From: Aphrocallistes beatrix
Lineage: Eukaryota > Porifera > Hexactinellida > Sceptrulophora > Aphrocallistidae
Direction of reading: 5' to 3'
DNA: 64,000 bases
Assembly: GCA_963281255.1 (NCBI GenBank)
Contig: OY725490.1
Coordinates: 6,965,530-7,029,529, forward strand
Positions 42,201 through 53,161 of this stretch are shown piece by piece. The notes under the pieces were generated by a model. The model ran no database searches, had not been told where the DNA came from, and saw only the letters and a program-made list of their open reading frames with translations. Positions within the stretch are counted from its first letter, which is position 1; each line of letters starts with the position of its first letter. The position numbers and the translations under genes were made by a program.

Positions 42201-45200
42201 TGTACATCTTCACCTTGGAAGGGGAACTTGTCACCTCTTTCTATCCTCAGTCTAAATCGATTTACAGAACCATCAAGGCAGTAGCGGTAGATGAAGATGG
42301 GAAATGCTACGTTTGTGACAGGGCAGGGAATCAAGTCGTCGTGCTCTATAATGGCCTCCCCACCGCAGAGGTATTCGTCCAGTCCATCAATCGTCCTTGC
42401 GACATCAAAATATTCGAGAATACTATCGTCGTGCTGAAGGGCTCGGAGAAGATGTTGAGCGTGTTCTCAAGAGAGGGCGAACTCCTGAGAGAGTTCCTGA
42501 CAAGAAGCGGGATGGCATCAGAATTTTTCGACATCGATCGGTGGGGGAACGCACTGATCAACGATTCCATCGACTGCAAAATAAAGATCCACAATCCTTC
42601 CGGCGACCTCATCCATCAATTGACAGGAAACTTCTTCAACAACAAAGGCATCGCCATAGACGGGATGGATCGCATAATATCCGTGTGTGAGTATGAAATA
42701 AACAGATTGAAGATATTTTGAGTTAATTATATACAATAGTGTTTACCAGTGTTCACCTAAGTCGAATTGAAACTAATAATTTAGAGGGGCACAAGTGTAG
42801 ACTCACCTTGGTTAGTTGCGGAGTGAATAACCTGGAACTGAATGGACAGTCGCTCAGTGGAGATGTGAATTGGGATTGACTTGACACCTGTGCATTGTTG
42901 TCACTAATCGCAGAGCCGATCGTCCCTGAGTCCTGCGAGGAGGTGACTGTCAGGTGAGGGGGAGGGGGGAGAGGGGAAGGAGACAGAAGCATTTCTTCAT
43001 GTCGGATGGTGGCGTCCAAGAAAGAGAGTGCTTCGTCTACACCAGTCTGCACAGAGAGGTGGTCTGTCAGGATAGGCTGAGTGACAACGAGAAAGTCTCC
43101 GTGTGCCAGAGGTTGGGAGGGTGTGAAGGTGTTGTGTCGAGTGTCAGAGGACGGGTGGAGGGCGAAGGGAGCTGCGGCGGGGTTGGAAAAAAGAAGGAAA
43201 ACGGGCGTGTGAGTGCTAGTGGAGGCTTTACAATTGTGCCAGACACTGGAGAGCTGAGGTCCCAGCACTGAGACGCCATGCGTCCTGCCGCTGTAGTGCG
43301 TCCAGCAGCAGATGTCCTGGTTGTAGAACCAGGTCTCGCAGTAATTAGGGCTCTCCGTGATTATTCCTAGCAGGTAGTACACCCTCCTGAACACGTGCGG
43401 GTTCCGAGTCTGGTGGAAGAGGTCCTTCGGCTGGATTGCAGTGCTTATCCGTTCGTAGAAATCAACCACCTCGTCCCGGTCTGGTTGTCTGTCCCAGCGA
43501 AGCGAGAAGGCAATCACATCCGGAGAGTTGAGCAGTGAAATTTGGCGATTTTTCACATCTCTTGGCAGTTCAATTAGATCCCTGGCTGCTTGCGCGAAGA
43601 GACGCATCACTCTGATGGATCCTGCTGGGTGTTGCGGAGTAGAGGTGTTAAGATCTTTGATTTTCTGAATCAGATCGCGAGCTGAAACCTCAAGAACCAT
43701 CCGTGTGTGCTGAGTGGCATCGGTTCCACTCTGGCGAAGCTCCAGCTGCGACGCCAGCCTCTGATGCGTGATACACTCCGAACTCTGACACACCGCATTC
43801 CCACTCTCAGCGAGCGCAGCATCGCACAGTCTCGCTTCCTGGCCTTCCCCACAGAGTGCGTTGTGGAGACGCATCAGCAGGTGCTGGTATGTGGAACTAA
43901 CAGGAGCAGAGAGGATAGTGTCCTCAGCTTTGGGGAGGGAGAGGATGGGTCTGAGAATGGATGGAGGGAAACAATAGTCCTTTGACTCATGGGCTTGAAT
44001 GAGTGCGCAAAAGAGGCAGAGGAGACCTTCACACTTGTGATGCATTATTCCCGTCAATCCCTTCCTAATCACGTCCAGCTGTCTTAGTACCCAGAGGGGA
44101 GAAGGGGTGGGAACAGGGGGATCGCTTTCTTTGCTATTGTCGGGAGAGACAGAGATGATATCGAATAGTTTCTTTCCGTCCCCGTCCGCCCCCTCATTCA
44201 CGCGGAACGTACCCATGTCCTCATCCATGTCCTGATCGCTCTTCGAGTCAGTTGCACGCTTGACTGTCTCACGCAACATCATTTCCGGTTTAACACTTTC
44301 TGGGTCTGGAGACAACTTCTCGCCTGCTCTCCAATGAAACAGCTCTGCGTCGCTGCTATACATTGACTCAGGACTTCCGTGCCTGTTCCTGTAGATCGGA
44401 ACGCTATCAGAGGTAGAGGGGAACAGGTTCTCCCTCCGAATCTTCTCCCCCTCTGCCCCCGGAGAGACGACAGACTCAGTGAGGGCAGAGCCAGTCTCCA
44501 GGGGTGAGAAGAGAGGGTCTGTGTACACGAGGAGAATGGCTTGGTAGGACAGGCTGCGCAGGGTGTTTAGCACCCCTGGCCACTTGTCTCCGAGAGTGGT
44601 GAGCTTCGCATCGTCCATGCAGTACCAGGCGTGCAGGGTGGAATGGTGGAAGAAGAAAGCGTAGCTGAGGTCGTGTCTGGCTACGATGGCAGTCAAGTAG
44701 AGCGGGCGGAACCTAAGCATAGGATCACTCGGCGAGAACACATCAGTCAGATTCAATGATACGCCGATTGAGTTGATGACGTCATCAAGATTCTGAGGAG
44801 TGAGTGGGAGGCCGTCCCAGCTGAGAGAGATGGTGAACACATCCGGTCTGTTGCTGAGAGAGCGCTGAATGCGGAGCGGCAGTTTACAAGCGGGGTTAGT
44901 ACACAGCTGAGTGTCCTGGAGCGCTCCGATTTCTCTCAAAACGTGTCCGAAATGGTTCCCTCCTCTCTTGGCATGCGACACTCTTCTCATCTCTTCGATC
45001 AGGGATTGCGCAGACACAGAATAGACCAGTTCCAGAGAAGGAGAAGGGTCCAGTCTGCTTCCGCAAGGACACTGCCCTGAAAAATTGAAGCTAGCTGCAA
45101 ACTTCTGATGTGTCACACAGTGAGGCGCGGTGCAAATAGTCATGTCTGGAGTTCCAGTCAAGCTGTAATGGATTCGCACGAGCAACTCTTCGTACGTTTT

Positions 45201-46862
45201 AGGGACATCGTCAAATGAAAGACCGAGGTTGTAGCCCTTCTCTCTCTCGAAACAAAGCGCCATGGCACGTCTTAGCAACTCTGGAGGTACCACTGGAATG
45301 TCTTTATAGTCAAATCTCTCCAAGATGAGCTGGTATACACAGAACACACACGTCTTGAGAGTGCAAACGTGTCCCTTCACACTCTGAAGAGCCCGCCGGA
45401 ACATGGGAAGCTGCCAGAGGAGGGCGAAAGGGGTTGGTATAGTCGGGACTTGCCTCTGACAGGAGCTCCTCTGTGTGTGTTCTCTGAGCTGAGGAGGGAA
45501 GGAGTGTCTGGAGGAGGGTTCGGGAGAAGGGGGTAGCAGTTCTTCTTCGCTGTGAGATTCTACATGCGTACGCATCGAAGGAGAATGGACGAACACTTGA
45601 ATGTTTTGGTAGGAGACATCTGATTGCGGAGACAGTGACAAGTCTCCTGAAAGGTCGAGCCGCCCCCCATGAGCCTCCTTCGAGCCCAATCCGAAATCTA
45701 AGTACCCATAGGAGCAGCTGTCCTCTGTGAGAAGAGTCAGGTTAGTGAGTGAGTGCGGAGGATGGTCGAGATAGTTTGAGATTCCTTCTTCCCAAAGAGA
45801 AGTATTTTGCATCTCTTCTTCCCATACGTTGGAGAGTCGGTTACTCTCATCGCTGGTGCTAGGCACGAGATGAGGAAGTGTTACGGCGGCAGGAGCTGGC
45901 TCGCTCGGTGCAAGTGCAAGAGAATCGGAGAAGATTAGGAGAGTAGGGAGGTAGCCATTCTGCTTCATATAGAATAGAAGTTGTGAAAAGGTCCCTTCGG
46001 CAAGCTTTACAGACACAGAATCAGTCCTAACCCATAACTTTCTTTGTGTGTGGAAGGTGAAACACACCTCTTTTCCCTCCAGTAGACATACAATAGCAGT
46101 GAGTAAGTATTTTTGTCTGTTCCCTATCAGGTCTGTCATCAAGAGCTCATCCGATTTCAAACTGGAGCTCATTGAGTCTAGAAAGATTGCCAAATCTTCG
46201 CCCAACCCTTCCTCCTCCGCAGGCCACTGCAGCTCTACAGCTAGAAGAGGCGGCGAGGAGAGCATTGTGAGAGTAGGCGTGATCTTACGGGAACATTCGG
46301 AATGATTGGGACAAGGGATAGTGTGGGGTGTGAGGAGAGCTTGGTGCACAAGTCGCGAGAAATCGTTTGGATCGGTTCGGTTTTCTGATAGTTGTATGGA
46401 TCCCATCAGGGAACGGAATCTTTTCACTGAGAAAGAAAGATAAGGTGTCACTTCTGGATCTGAACTAAAGGTGTAGCCGCACTCACAAGCCATTTTCTCA
46501 GCAATCCGCGAGCCGAACAACACCTCTCCCAGCGGCGTGGCGAGACACTGGTCCAGGGAGCAGAGGATCGTAGCGAGCCCTGCAGCAGCTGAGTCAAATC
46601 TGGTCTGGGACCCTGTCTGGAAAATGGTAGCGGCCCGCTGGACTATGTTCGGGGGGAGACCAGTGTATTCGTGATGCTGAAAGTTCGGATAGATCGACTT
46701 GAGTGCACAGAAAGAACAGGCAGTGTATTTGCAGTTTGTGTGTTTTTTTACATCTCTAAAGTTTTTTCTGAATTCATCTGTCTGCCAGAGTACCTGAATG
46801 GTAGAAGTGAGGAAGAGAGACGGAGGTACCGTCACAGAATTGGGCACTTTCTGTGTGTCCAT
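30201..46862 (-). CDS. Giant multi-module inactive USP53/54-like protein, ~4,322 aa
   Basis: Four exons, 42807..46862, 38249..39790, 33379..38103 and 30201..32846, all join in phase 0 at good donors (AAG|GTGAGT, CAG|GTAGGC, CAG|GTAAGT) and acceptors. I see eight tandem modules resembling the inactive peptidase domain of USP53/USP54. They lie roughly at 46823-45924, 45437-44514, 44102-43164, 39722-38860, 38430-37350, 36330-35470, 35310-34510 and 34100-32760. Each begins with a helix like TSTIQVLWQTDEFRKNF and ends like WKDV..Y.P.LLLYADP. The catalytic Cys position is not Cys (Leu in modules 1 and 8). Zinc-type cysteines (TACSFCALK, KTCVFCVYQ, LLCLFCALI, YSCPMCALK) survive in modules 1, 2, 3 and 8. 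The tail has an MIT-like helical hairpin (~31360-31100), also known in USP54, and a last finger EKCCVCRSTKFFTIKGMCPE. The introns are 3,016, 145 and 532 bp. A split into two genes at the 3-kb intron cannot be excluded. Confidence 0.8.
33134..33305. mobile_element. Non-autonomous hAT-like MITE (172 bp)
   Basis: The element is flanked by a perfect 8-bp target duplication, GCATAAAT (33126..33133 and 33306..33313). Its ends are inverted repeats: CAGGGTTTTTTTAAGG against the reverse complement CAGGGTTTTTTAAGGG. An 8-bp duplication and CAGGG ends are typical of hAT transposons. Inside are several copies of GGTGTAA and a perfect hairpin, CGTGGTGTAA-TTT-TTACACCACG (33263..33285). There is no coding capacity. 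It sits in the last intron of the giant USP-like gene. Confidence 0.85.
40155..40300. mobile_element. Non-autonomous hAT-like MITE (146 bp), second family
   Basis: A perfect 8-bp duplication, ATTAAGCA, flanks the element (40147..40154 and 40301..40308). The ends are imperfect inverted repeats: CATAGGCGCCGAAC against CAGGGGCGCCGAAC. Inside is a perfect 20-bp palindrome of seven G, CTCGAG-type centre and seven C (40180..40199). It is GC-rich in an AT-rich intron. The ends and duplication length point to hAT. It does not match the 33.1-kb element internally. Confidence 0.85.
40558..41388 (+). CDS. NHL-repeat protein, nested antisense gene 1
   Basis: This single exon encodes 276 aa, nearly all NHL-type propeller. 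Blades are visible at IGSYGDQEGNFKGPRGIAIE, QNIYIVDSINCRVQVFSKD, LNLPWGICIKDSLVFITAS, VPQGIAVDSENNVYIADFNN and IKGLAFDKQSNVLISVCENE. There is no coiled coil, RING or B-box, and no signal peptide. It lies wholly inside the first intron of the giant USP-like gene on the opposite strand. It is a paralogue of the gene at 41912 and of the C-terminal half of the protein at 24594. The ATG at 40558 is the first in frame; an earlier ATG (40518) is in another frame. Function is unknown beyond a likely binding propeller. Confidence 0.7.
   Translation: MITKSIGSYGDQEGNFKGPRGIAIEPSSQNIYIVDSINCRVQVFSKDLIYEFSFPQAGDSARLNLPWGICIKDSLVFITASSIDYFERQAEHGFYVYTIDGILITKINRYTVREREMKLNVPQGIAVDSENNVYIADFNNSRVIAYYVSLPLYSVIVANANPRNVYLHSKMLYILLSNGKVIRKGLDKETEIEKIINCKRNSCSAEFFSVLDDKVYVCDQKRNQIIEYSIENGEMTRTIGQSDSFTHIKGLAFDKQSNVLISVCENERNRLKRILL
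41912..42721 (+). CDS. NHL-repeat protein, nested antisense gene 2
   Basis: This single exon encodes 269 aa of NHL propeller: IKSIGEFGASRCKFMGPKGV, QNIYVADGMANRIQVFSSQL, IPSGICLTDRLVFIATG, AVAVDEDGKCYVCDRAGNQV and NKGIAIDGMDRIISVCEYE. It shares layout and end (CEYEINRLKIF against CENERNRLKRILL) with the gene at 40558, so the two are tandem duplicates. It ends 85 bp from the exon boundary of the giant minus-strand gene, inside whose intron it lies. No upstream domain is visible. Confidence 0.72.
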   Translation: MENSQRDYKQIKGPIKSIGEFGASRCKFMGPKGVKVDRWTQNIYVADGMANRIQVFSSQLEFLFECGVKEEKKYLFIPSGICLTDRLVFIATGVVGMYIFTLEGELVTSFYPQSKSIYRTIKAVAVDEDGKCYVCDRAGNQVVVLYNGLPTAEVFVQSINRPCDIKIFENTIVVLKGSEKMLSVFSREGELLREFLTRSGMASEFFDIDRWGNALINDSIDCKIKIHNPSGDLIHQLTGNFFNNKGIAIDGMDRIISVCEYEINRLKIF

Positions 46863-47872
46863 GATCTGATAATATAAGGTTGCTATGCTGTAAGATTAAT
46901 TAATTAATTAATAATATCACTACCTATAGAAAAGTTTACATTATTTAAAGCTCCAGAAATGCTATTCTTGATTCGAATTCATCAAAGTTCAGTTGAAGAT
47001 GAATGAGTGAAGTGCATCACGCACTAATTCTTCATGCAATCTCTTTCTAATTGCTCTGCTGCTAATTGCCTTTCAGAAAGCGATGCTGAAACACCTAAAT
47101 AATTTGCGTTATGGAAATAAAAAACAATTCTCCTTTCGAAATCTGATCCTATTTTGGATAAAAAGTTATTAATTAAAGGGAAATGTAGAAGAATACTGTA
47201 AGAGGAAGAGTAGGAATAGCGAAAAGATTAAAATAAATTATTCATTATAAAGGTTTAGTTCTCCGATCTATTGAACAAGTTGTAATTAACAATATTATAT
47301 ACGAAGTACCACAATGGTTATCCAAGAACTCGTAGGACATACTGAACAACCGAGCGAGTGGACAGACTCGATGTCTATTCATTGATAGTGTAACGCACTC
47401 AGAAATGAATCATGTTAGATGTCCTAGACAGCCTGAACGATGCTGCAAATTTCTAACCACAGTTAATATACGATCGATATTGGGTGTAGGAACTTAGTAA
47501 TAGCTAGACAGGGAGTAAATCCAATCTCGTATCAGGTTAGTAGTATTGATACAAGTGTGTGAAGGAGAGAGAGAAATGCTGAATTGCAATTTAGGGAAAT
47601 TCGGCAGATTTTAACCAAAGACAATAGAAAGTAATTGTTATAACAGTAAAATTATCACAAAGTCGAGCAAGCAACTAGAATTACTGGTTATAGCTACGTT
47701 AGTAAGTAAATACATTTGTAAGGAGGATTATTTAAATCTAGAAAAGTAAGATTCTAGCTTAGGTTCTACTGCTAAATTCGAAGTTGTCCCATGGTCGCTA
47801 TCACTACACTAGACTACTTAATTATGAGTTAACATCCTACTGGTCCCAGTAGTGAAGGCAGATAGGGGATGA
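46863..47872. other. Intergenic, no gene seen
   Basis: AT-rich sequence between the giant gene's start and the 3' end of the RRM gene, both on the minus strand. On the minus strand TTATATTATCAG ends at 46866, three bases before the giant gene's ATG. It may mark a spliced leader or a 5'-UTR intron. Confidence 0.5.
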
Positions 47873-50800
47873 CTATGTGGGTGCGTGAGGTACTTCTTTG
47901 TTTGTAAGCTCATCTGGGGCAGATTTCTGAGACATAGGATCCTCAGTAGAGTGCGAAGATTGAGGCATTTCACCAGGCGGTTGAGAGCCTGAGCTGTGTG
48001 TATGCGCTGTTCCCATCTTTCCATATAAGTATGGGTTGCTACTGTAGGACTGCATTAACTCGAGCATTTCCTTCGTGTCTTCGTCCATCGGGAAATCTTC
48101 CAGGAAGCGCTCATATTCAGAGTTCCAGTGACTGAAATCAAAACCATAAATCCCCACATAGTAGTCGTGGTAATCCTTCATTAGTCGGTTCATCGGATTC
48201 TGACTCATCATGTCGTACATGTAGGCGTATTGGTCCATCATCTCCTCGCGCTGGGAGGGGGATGGAGGGGCAGAGGAGGGTGACTCTGTTGCGTGATGGC
48301 GTTTCTGAGACCTAAAATGATGAGACCTTTTATGAGACTTAGATTCGTGTCGAGATTTGTGAGGATGCTTTGTCTTAGGTTTTTCTTCTTTCTCGGGAAT
48401 TTCCGAGGTCTCCATTCTTTCCACTAGTTCCTTCTCTCCTGATGCGGAGGGCGCAGCGTACAATTTTGCATCAACCCTTGGCTTTGCGACCTCTTTAGAC
48501 TTAGAAGAGTCCTGCTTACTTCTTTTCTTGTAGACTTCTTCAGGTGGCAAGTGCTTGGATCTTTTCGAATCATGCTTAGAGTCAGATTTTCGCTTACTTC
48601 TCTCCTTCTCATGTGCTTTTTCTAGCGGTTTGGGATTATTCTCTTTCATATTTGCAGTTTCACCAGATAGACGTGCTCTCACGTTAGCTAACTCTTCTTC
48701 TTTTTTCCTCGCCTTTTGATTTTTGCTCTCTTGTTCATTCAACTTCTTCGCCTTTGTGTGCTTTTCCACATCTCTTTTCTTCTTCTTCTTCGATTCTCTC
48801 TCAGAAGGTTGCTTCTTCTTGGCAGCAGAAAGACTAGTCTGAGGGGTTGCAGCATCCGTCGTGCGTTCTTCTTTAGCCTTGGCAAGCATTGGCAGGGAAC
48901 TGAGCAGAGTTGCAAGGGCTGTCGGATCCATGCCCAGAGCGGTGGAGAGGAGCTGTACGTTTATCTGAGCATTCGTAGCCTCTTGGCTGGACTGCTGGGC
49001 GGGCTGGGTGGGCTGTATAGCTAAGGACTGAGGCGGAGGGATGTGGGGCGCCATGTTGGGCGTGAGCAGGTTCTGTCCTTGAGGGGGAAGGACCTGGTGC
49101 TGCGTTGCGGCGGACTGCTGGATCCCCTGAACAGACATTTGAGCGGTTGCAGCAGCAGAGTAAGCGGCCTGAGGCGTAACAGGAGTGTCAATAGGAGGTT
49201 GGGGAGTTGACTGCACGGTCAGAAAGGTGGGAAGATGTCCACTCTGCCCTCTAAAAGGGTTCGGGTAAGGTACGTTAGGCGGCAGTTCTTTCGGGTCTGG
49301 AGGAAGGGAGGAGGTATTGCCGTTAAAGATCATGTCGTTCCTCGCTCTCTGTCCATCCGCTGCGAGCTGCAGCTTTGGCTGTTGCCCTTGTATCGTGTTC
49401 GACTGAGCGGTGTGTATTGCATCCATGCAGGAGAACGGATTGTCAAATTGTATGAAAGCAAAATGGTTGTGAATCTTTATATCTAGAATACGCCCATACA
49501 CTGAAAACGTGTCATGGAGATCTTCCTTCGTCACTTGTTTGGGATCCAAATTGCCCACGTACATACGGGACATGAGAGTCATCGGGTCTTTGCTCCTAGA
49601 CAGGTCCTGGCTCTGGTCGGAGTTGACTGCTGCCTGAGCAATGGTCGCTTGAGCGATCGTAGCTGGACTGATCTGGTAGCCATCGGGGGGTCCCAACACT
49701 TGATTCCTCGCATCCATGGTCTGCTGGTGCTGAGGTCCCATCCCTTGGTGAATAGGATTCGGGTCCTGTATAGATCCTGGATGCGGCAATCCAACGTTAG
49801 AATCAGGATCCATCGGATTGGTCCCTCTGGGATATTGCATTCCGTAGCTATTATTAGGATCCTGCATCGGCATTGGAGGGTAGGCGTAGCTGCTGGAAGG
49901 TTGGTGTGGATGCGGTGGCACAGCGTCAAAACCCCCCTGCGCCTGTTCTATCAACTGCGGAGAAGTCTGCATCATCTCCTGCCCCTGATGGGGCCCTGGA
50001 ACTCCCATATAAGAATGGTGGGAAGGCGGGTTGTGAATTGGCATAGGTTGCTGCTGCGGGAAGGATTGGTACTGATGATCTGGATGAGGATGTCTGGGGG
50101 GAAAGTGCACATGTCTCGAGTGAGGACCGTGTGCAAAGGGGGGAGGCCGTGTGGGAGGATCTTGGAGTGGTCTTGGAAACGGGTGTGCGTTGTAACCGTA
50201 ACCACCTAGAGGATAAATAGTTAGAATAGAGAGAAATAAAAAGTGAAAGCAAGGAGTAGCTAATGTAAGAGAATTGCACAAAAGGAAAGATAAATGAATT
50301 TTCTTTAGCTAAGAGTTCGCACGGGTTGTAAATTGGCAGGTAATATTAATAAGGAAGGAGGAAGTCGCGAGTTCCAAACTTGGTCGGAATTGCATTAGCA
50401 AGTTTCCTTACACAGTGTCGTACTGGAGGGAGAGAGGGAGTGGGGTGGTGGCTAACATTCTTTGGGAGGTGGGAAATTGTCCTTTTCCCTGATTAAACAA
50501 GGAGCATAATTGTTTTTACTAACATCGCTAGTATTTATTTTGCTTTTTGTAACACTATTCGTCATTACTTTTAAAATTTTTCCTTTATACTAAAGCAAGT
50601 GGCTATTGGCAACAAATCTCCTCGAAAAGCTTCTAGGAGTTTATCAGAAATATCTTACAAAAGCATAGTCCAAATTTTGCAGTGACAAGCTGTAAACAAT
50701 TCAAATAATCGGTGTATAGGCTATGCGTGCCAAATGCAGGGCAGACGAAGGGCGCAAGTTAACGCCTCATGATTTGAAAGGATCAACTGAGGCCCTCTAA

Positions 50801-52854
50801 AAATTATGGGATATGTGATGTCGATATAATGGCTTCGTTTAGAGGGTGATATATTGTGAACTGTGGATACATTTGAAATATAAAATCTCTAATATGGACA
50901 GGTCTATAATTCGAAGCATATACAATAGTATCTCAAAATTATAAAAAAATCTGAAATAATACGAGAATAGCTTATATGAGTGATAAAAGGATGTATGATA
51001 TATAACAATAGAGCGACAATACAATACAATAACATGCATACAAATATTGATTGATAAATTATGTAAAATAAATTAATTGACTCAAAAGAAATGCCTTACA
51101 AATATCTCTCAATTCCCAGTTCGCAGTTAAAATAAGCATCAATTAAATAGGGTCAAATCTCGCTATATGATACTACAAATATCGCAAATGGTTCCGTCTG
51201 GATAAACGAATAATAAAACAATTAAGTTTAGTCAAAACGGAACTCGGAGGTAAAGTGAGGTCACATGCCCGAGTCCCTTCTAAGTCTAATTCCGCGAAGG
51301 AGTTCCTACTTAGCCAAATTACACCAGCTCACAGATTCGTAGTCATTAAGATATTCAAAGCGTCTAAGAAAGGTCTTGATGCAAAATATCTAAAAGTCGT
51401 GACTGTTTAAGTTCATTTCTCATCATTTGCTCTAATAATTATTGGGTGCAATCTTACTTTGCTGCACAGTAAGAAACTATATCTAGGGATCAGAGCTAGC
51501 TCTTAATTAGGCTAAAAGAGAGAGAATAAAGTCTCTTTTGAGTCGAGCAGGAGATAGAACAACTACCTGGATTCTGGTCACTGATGTGCATATCTGGACC
51601 CATTGCGTGCCTCATATCTGGTCGGTGCATGTGCCCAGGGGCGGGCCAGTCTCTGCCCTCGTGTAGAGGATGTCCCAGCAATCTCTGTCCCTCCTGAAGC
51701 ACTGGCTTCCCCAGGTTGTTCCTCTCTTGGCCAAACTCTGGGGGCATGCTGGATTTGGGGTCCCATCTATCGTCTTTAGGAGGGACAGAGTCGTGACTCC
51801 ATCCCTGTCTCCAGTTAGACGAGCGGGCGACTGGAGTCTGAGGCTGGGAAGTCGTCTCCTGCTCAGTCTTTGGTCGCTCCTCGTCTCCCTTGCGAACAAG
51901 CAACTCTTCTTGTGTCTGCGGCTTAGTGCCCGCATCGGAAGGAGGAGTTGTCTCGTCCTGTTTCCTCAATCCGCCTTGAGCCCATACTCGCTGTGCCTCG
52001 CTAGAATAAATCTTGACACTGCCTTGAATTCGAATAATATTCTCTAGAAGCTTTTCAGTCGCAGCGTCAATCTTCCAATTAGACAAGCTGAACTGATTTG
52101 GAGGTTGGTCGTGTTGTCGGCCTCGAAAACTGGACTCATCCAATGCATCAGTACCCTTTTGGGTAGGTGTTCCTGTGTCAGGCATCTCCCCATCCTCTAA
52201 TGCCTCAAGTGATTTTCTCTCTGAGGCAGAAGGAATCTCCCCGTCTTCTTGTTCGCTGGCTCCGCTGAGAGAAGAAGGGGTAGCCAGTGGGTGCTGAGGA
52301 GTTTCTTGGTCCTGGATCACCTCACTTGTTTTCTCTTTAGGAATAGAATCCGGTCGTGGCATAGGCGCGTGGAAACGATTGGGGGGAGAATGGTTAATAT
52401 CTGCCCTGGAGGTAGGAAATCCGGGAGGGTATGGGTAGCGATGCTCGTGCGGATGTCGAGGGTGGAAGAAATCATTTCCCTGTGGGCGCCTGAGAGGTCT
52501 GTAAGGATCAGAACTGCCTCCATGAAGGTGATGGAAATTTTGAGGTTTAGCTAGGCCAGGCGAATAGCTGACTGTGGAGTCGTCCGACTTGTGTTGCCGA
52601 GCAAGCATCACTGACACACGCCTTTCAAAAATAAATTCATGGTGCATGGAACTAATGGCTTGCTGAGCAGAAGAAGGGTCCTTGTAAACTACGAAAGAGA
52701 ATCCCTTCGATTTTCCTGTCTCCTTGTTTCGAATGTATACTACCTCGCAAATAGGGCCAAACCGTTCAAATATTTTTCTTATTTCACTCTCTGTTACGTC
52801 AAACCCATGCCCAGTAATAGCAATTTTCCTTCCATGAGTTGATTCTGATGACAT
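47873..52854 (-). CDS. Two-RRM RNA-binding protein, ~1,206 aa
   Basis: Exons 51567..52854 and 47873..50205 join in frame (NPG|GYGYN) across a 1,361-bp intron. RRM 1 (residues ~8-90) has RKIAITGHGFDVTESEIRKI and SKGFSFVVYKDP. The rest of exon 1 is disordered, with repeated EDGEIP/EDGEMP motifs. Exon 2 opens with a Pro/His/Gln/Tyr-rich region. It then has RRM 2 (RMYVGNLDPKQVTKEDLHDT, HNHFAFIQFDN), whose short RNP-2/RNP-1 spacing resembles the hnRNP C/RALY/NCOA5 type. A long Lys/Arg/Glu-rich region and an acidic C-terminal segment (FSHWNSEYERFLEDFPMDED) follow. It is probably a nuclear pre-mRNA processing factor. I cannot name an orthologue. The ATG at 52854 directly follows an AG (TTTTTACAAATAG), a possible splice acceptor. 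Confidence 0.8.
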
Positions 52855-52926
52855 CTATTTGTAAAAAGTTTAAATATATAGATTAATAGTGTGAAATTTC
52901 GAATAAGGAATACCAAACCTCTAGAG

Positions 52927-53016
52927 CCTGAACCTTTCAGGGATGAAGGGGTCAGGCCAGTCAAGCTATGGCCTGACCTGTGATCAAGAGATTATCTAGG
53001 AGCGAGAGACGCTCCT
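52927..53016. other. Three consecutive perfect hairpins
   Basis: CCTGAA-CCT-TTCAGG (52929..52943 approx.), GGTCAGGCC with GGCCTGACC around an 11-nt loop (52950..52978), and AGGAGCG-AGAGA-CGCTCCT (52998..53016) follow one another within 90 bp. They lie in non-coding sequence 75-160 bp upstream of the RRM gene start. They could be a structured RNA, a transposon remnant or chance. No tRNA, snRNA or snoRNA signature was recognised. Confidence 0.4.
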
Positions 53017-53161
53017 TTAGGCGTATGTTTTTAAGCTATAAAGTATTACGTATCGATTTAGCCGTATGAAAACTCAGGACTTGAGACTAGGAACGTATCT
53101 CTGGAGGGATGTACGTATAATACCCTGCCTGTGACACAACTTACTCTCTGCATTAGTGCCT

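Noticed and set aside
42753-42806. Protein end at 42753 for the first giant-gene exon
   Set aside because: The 17 extra codons follow a consensus AAG|GTGAGT donor at 42807/42806 and look like read-through into the intron; kept only as a possible short isoform.
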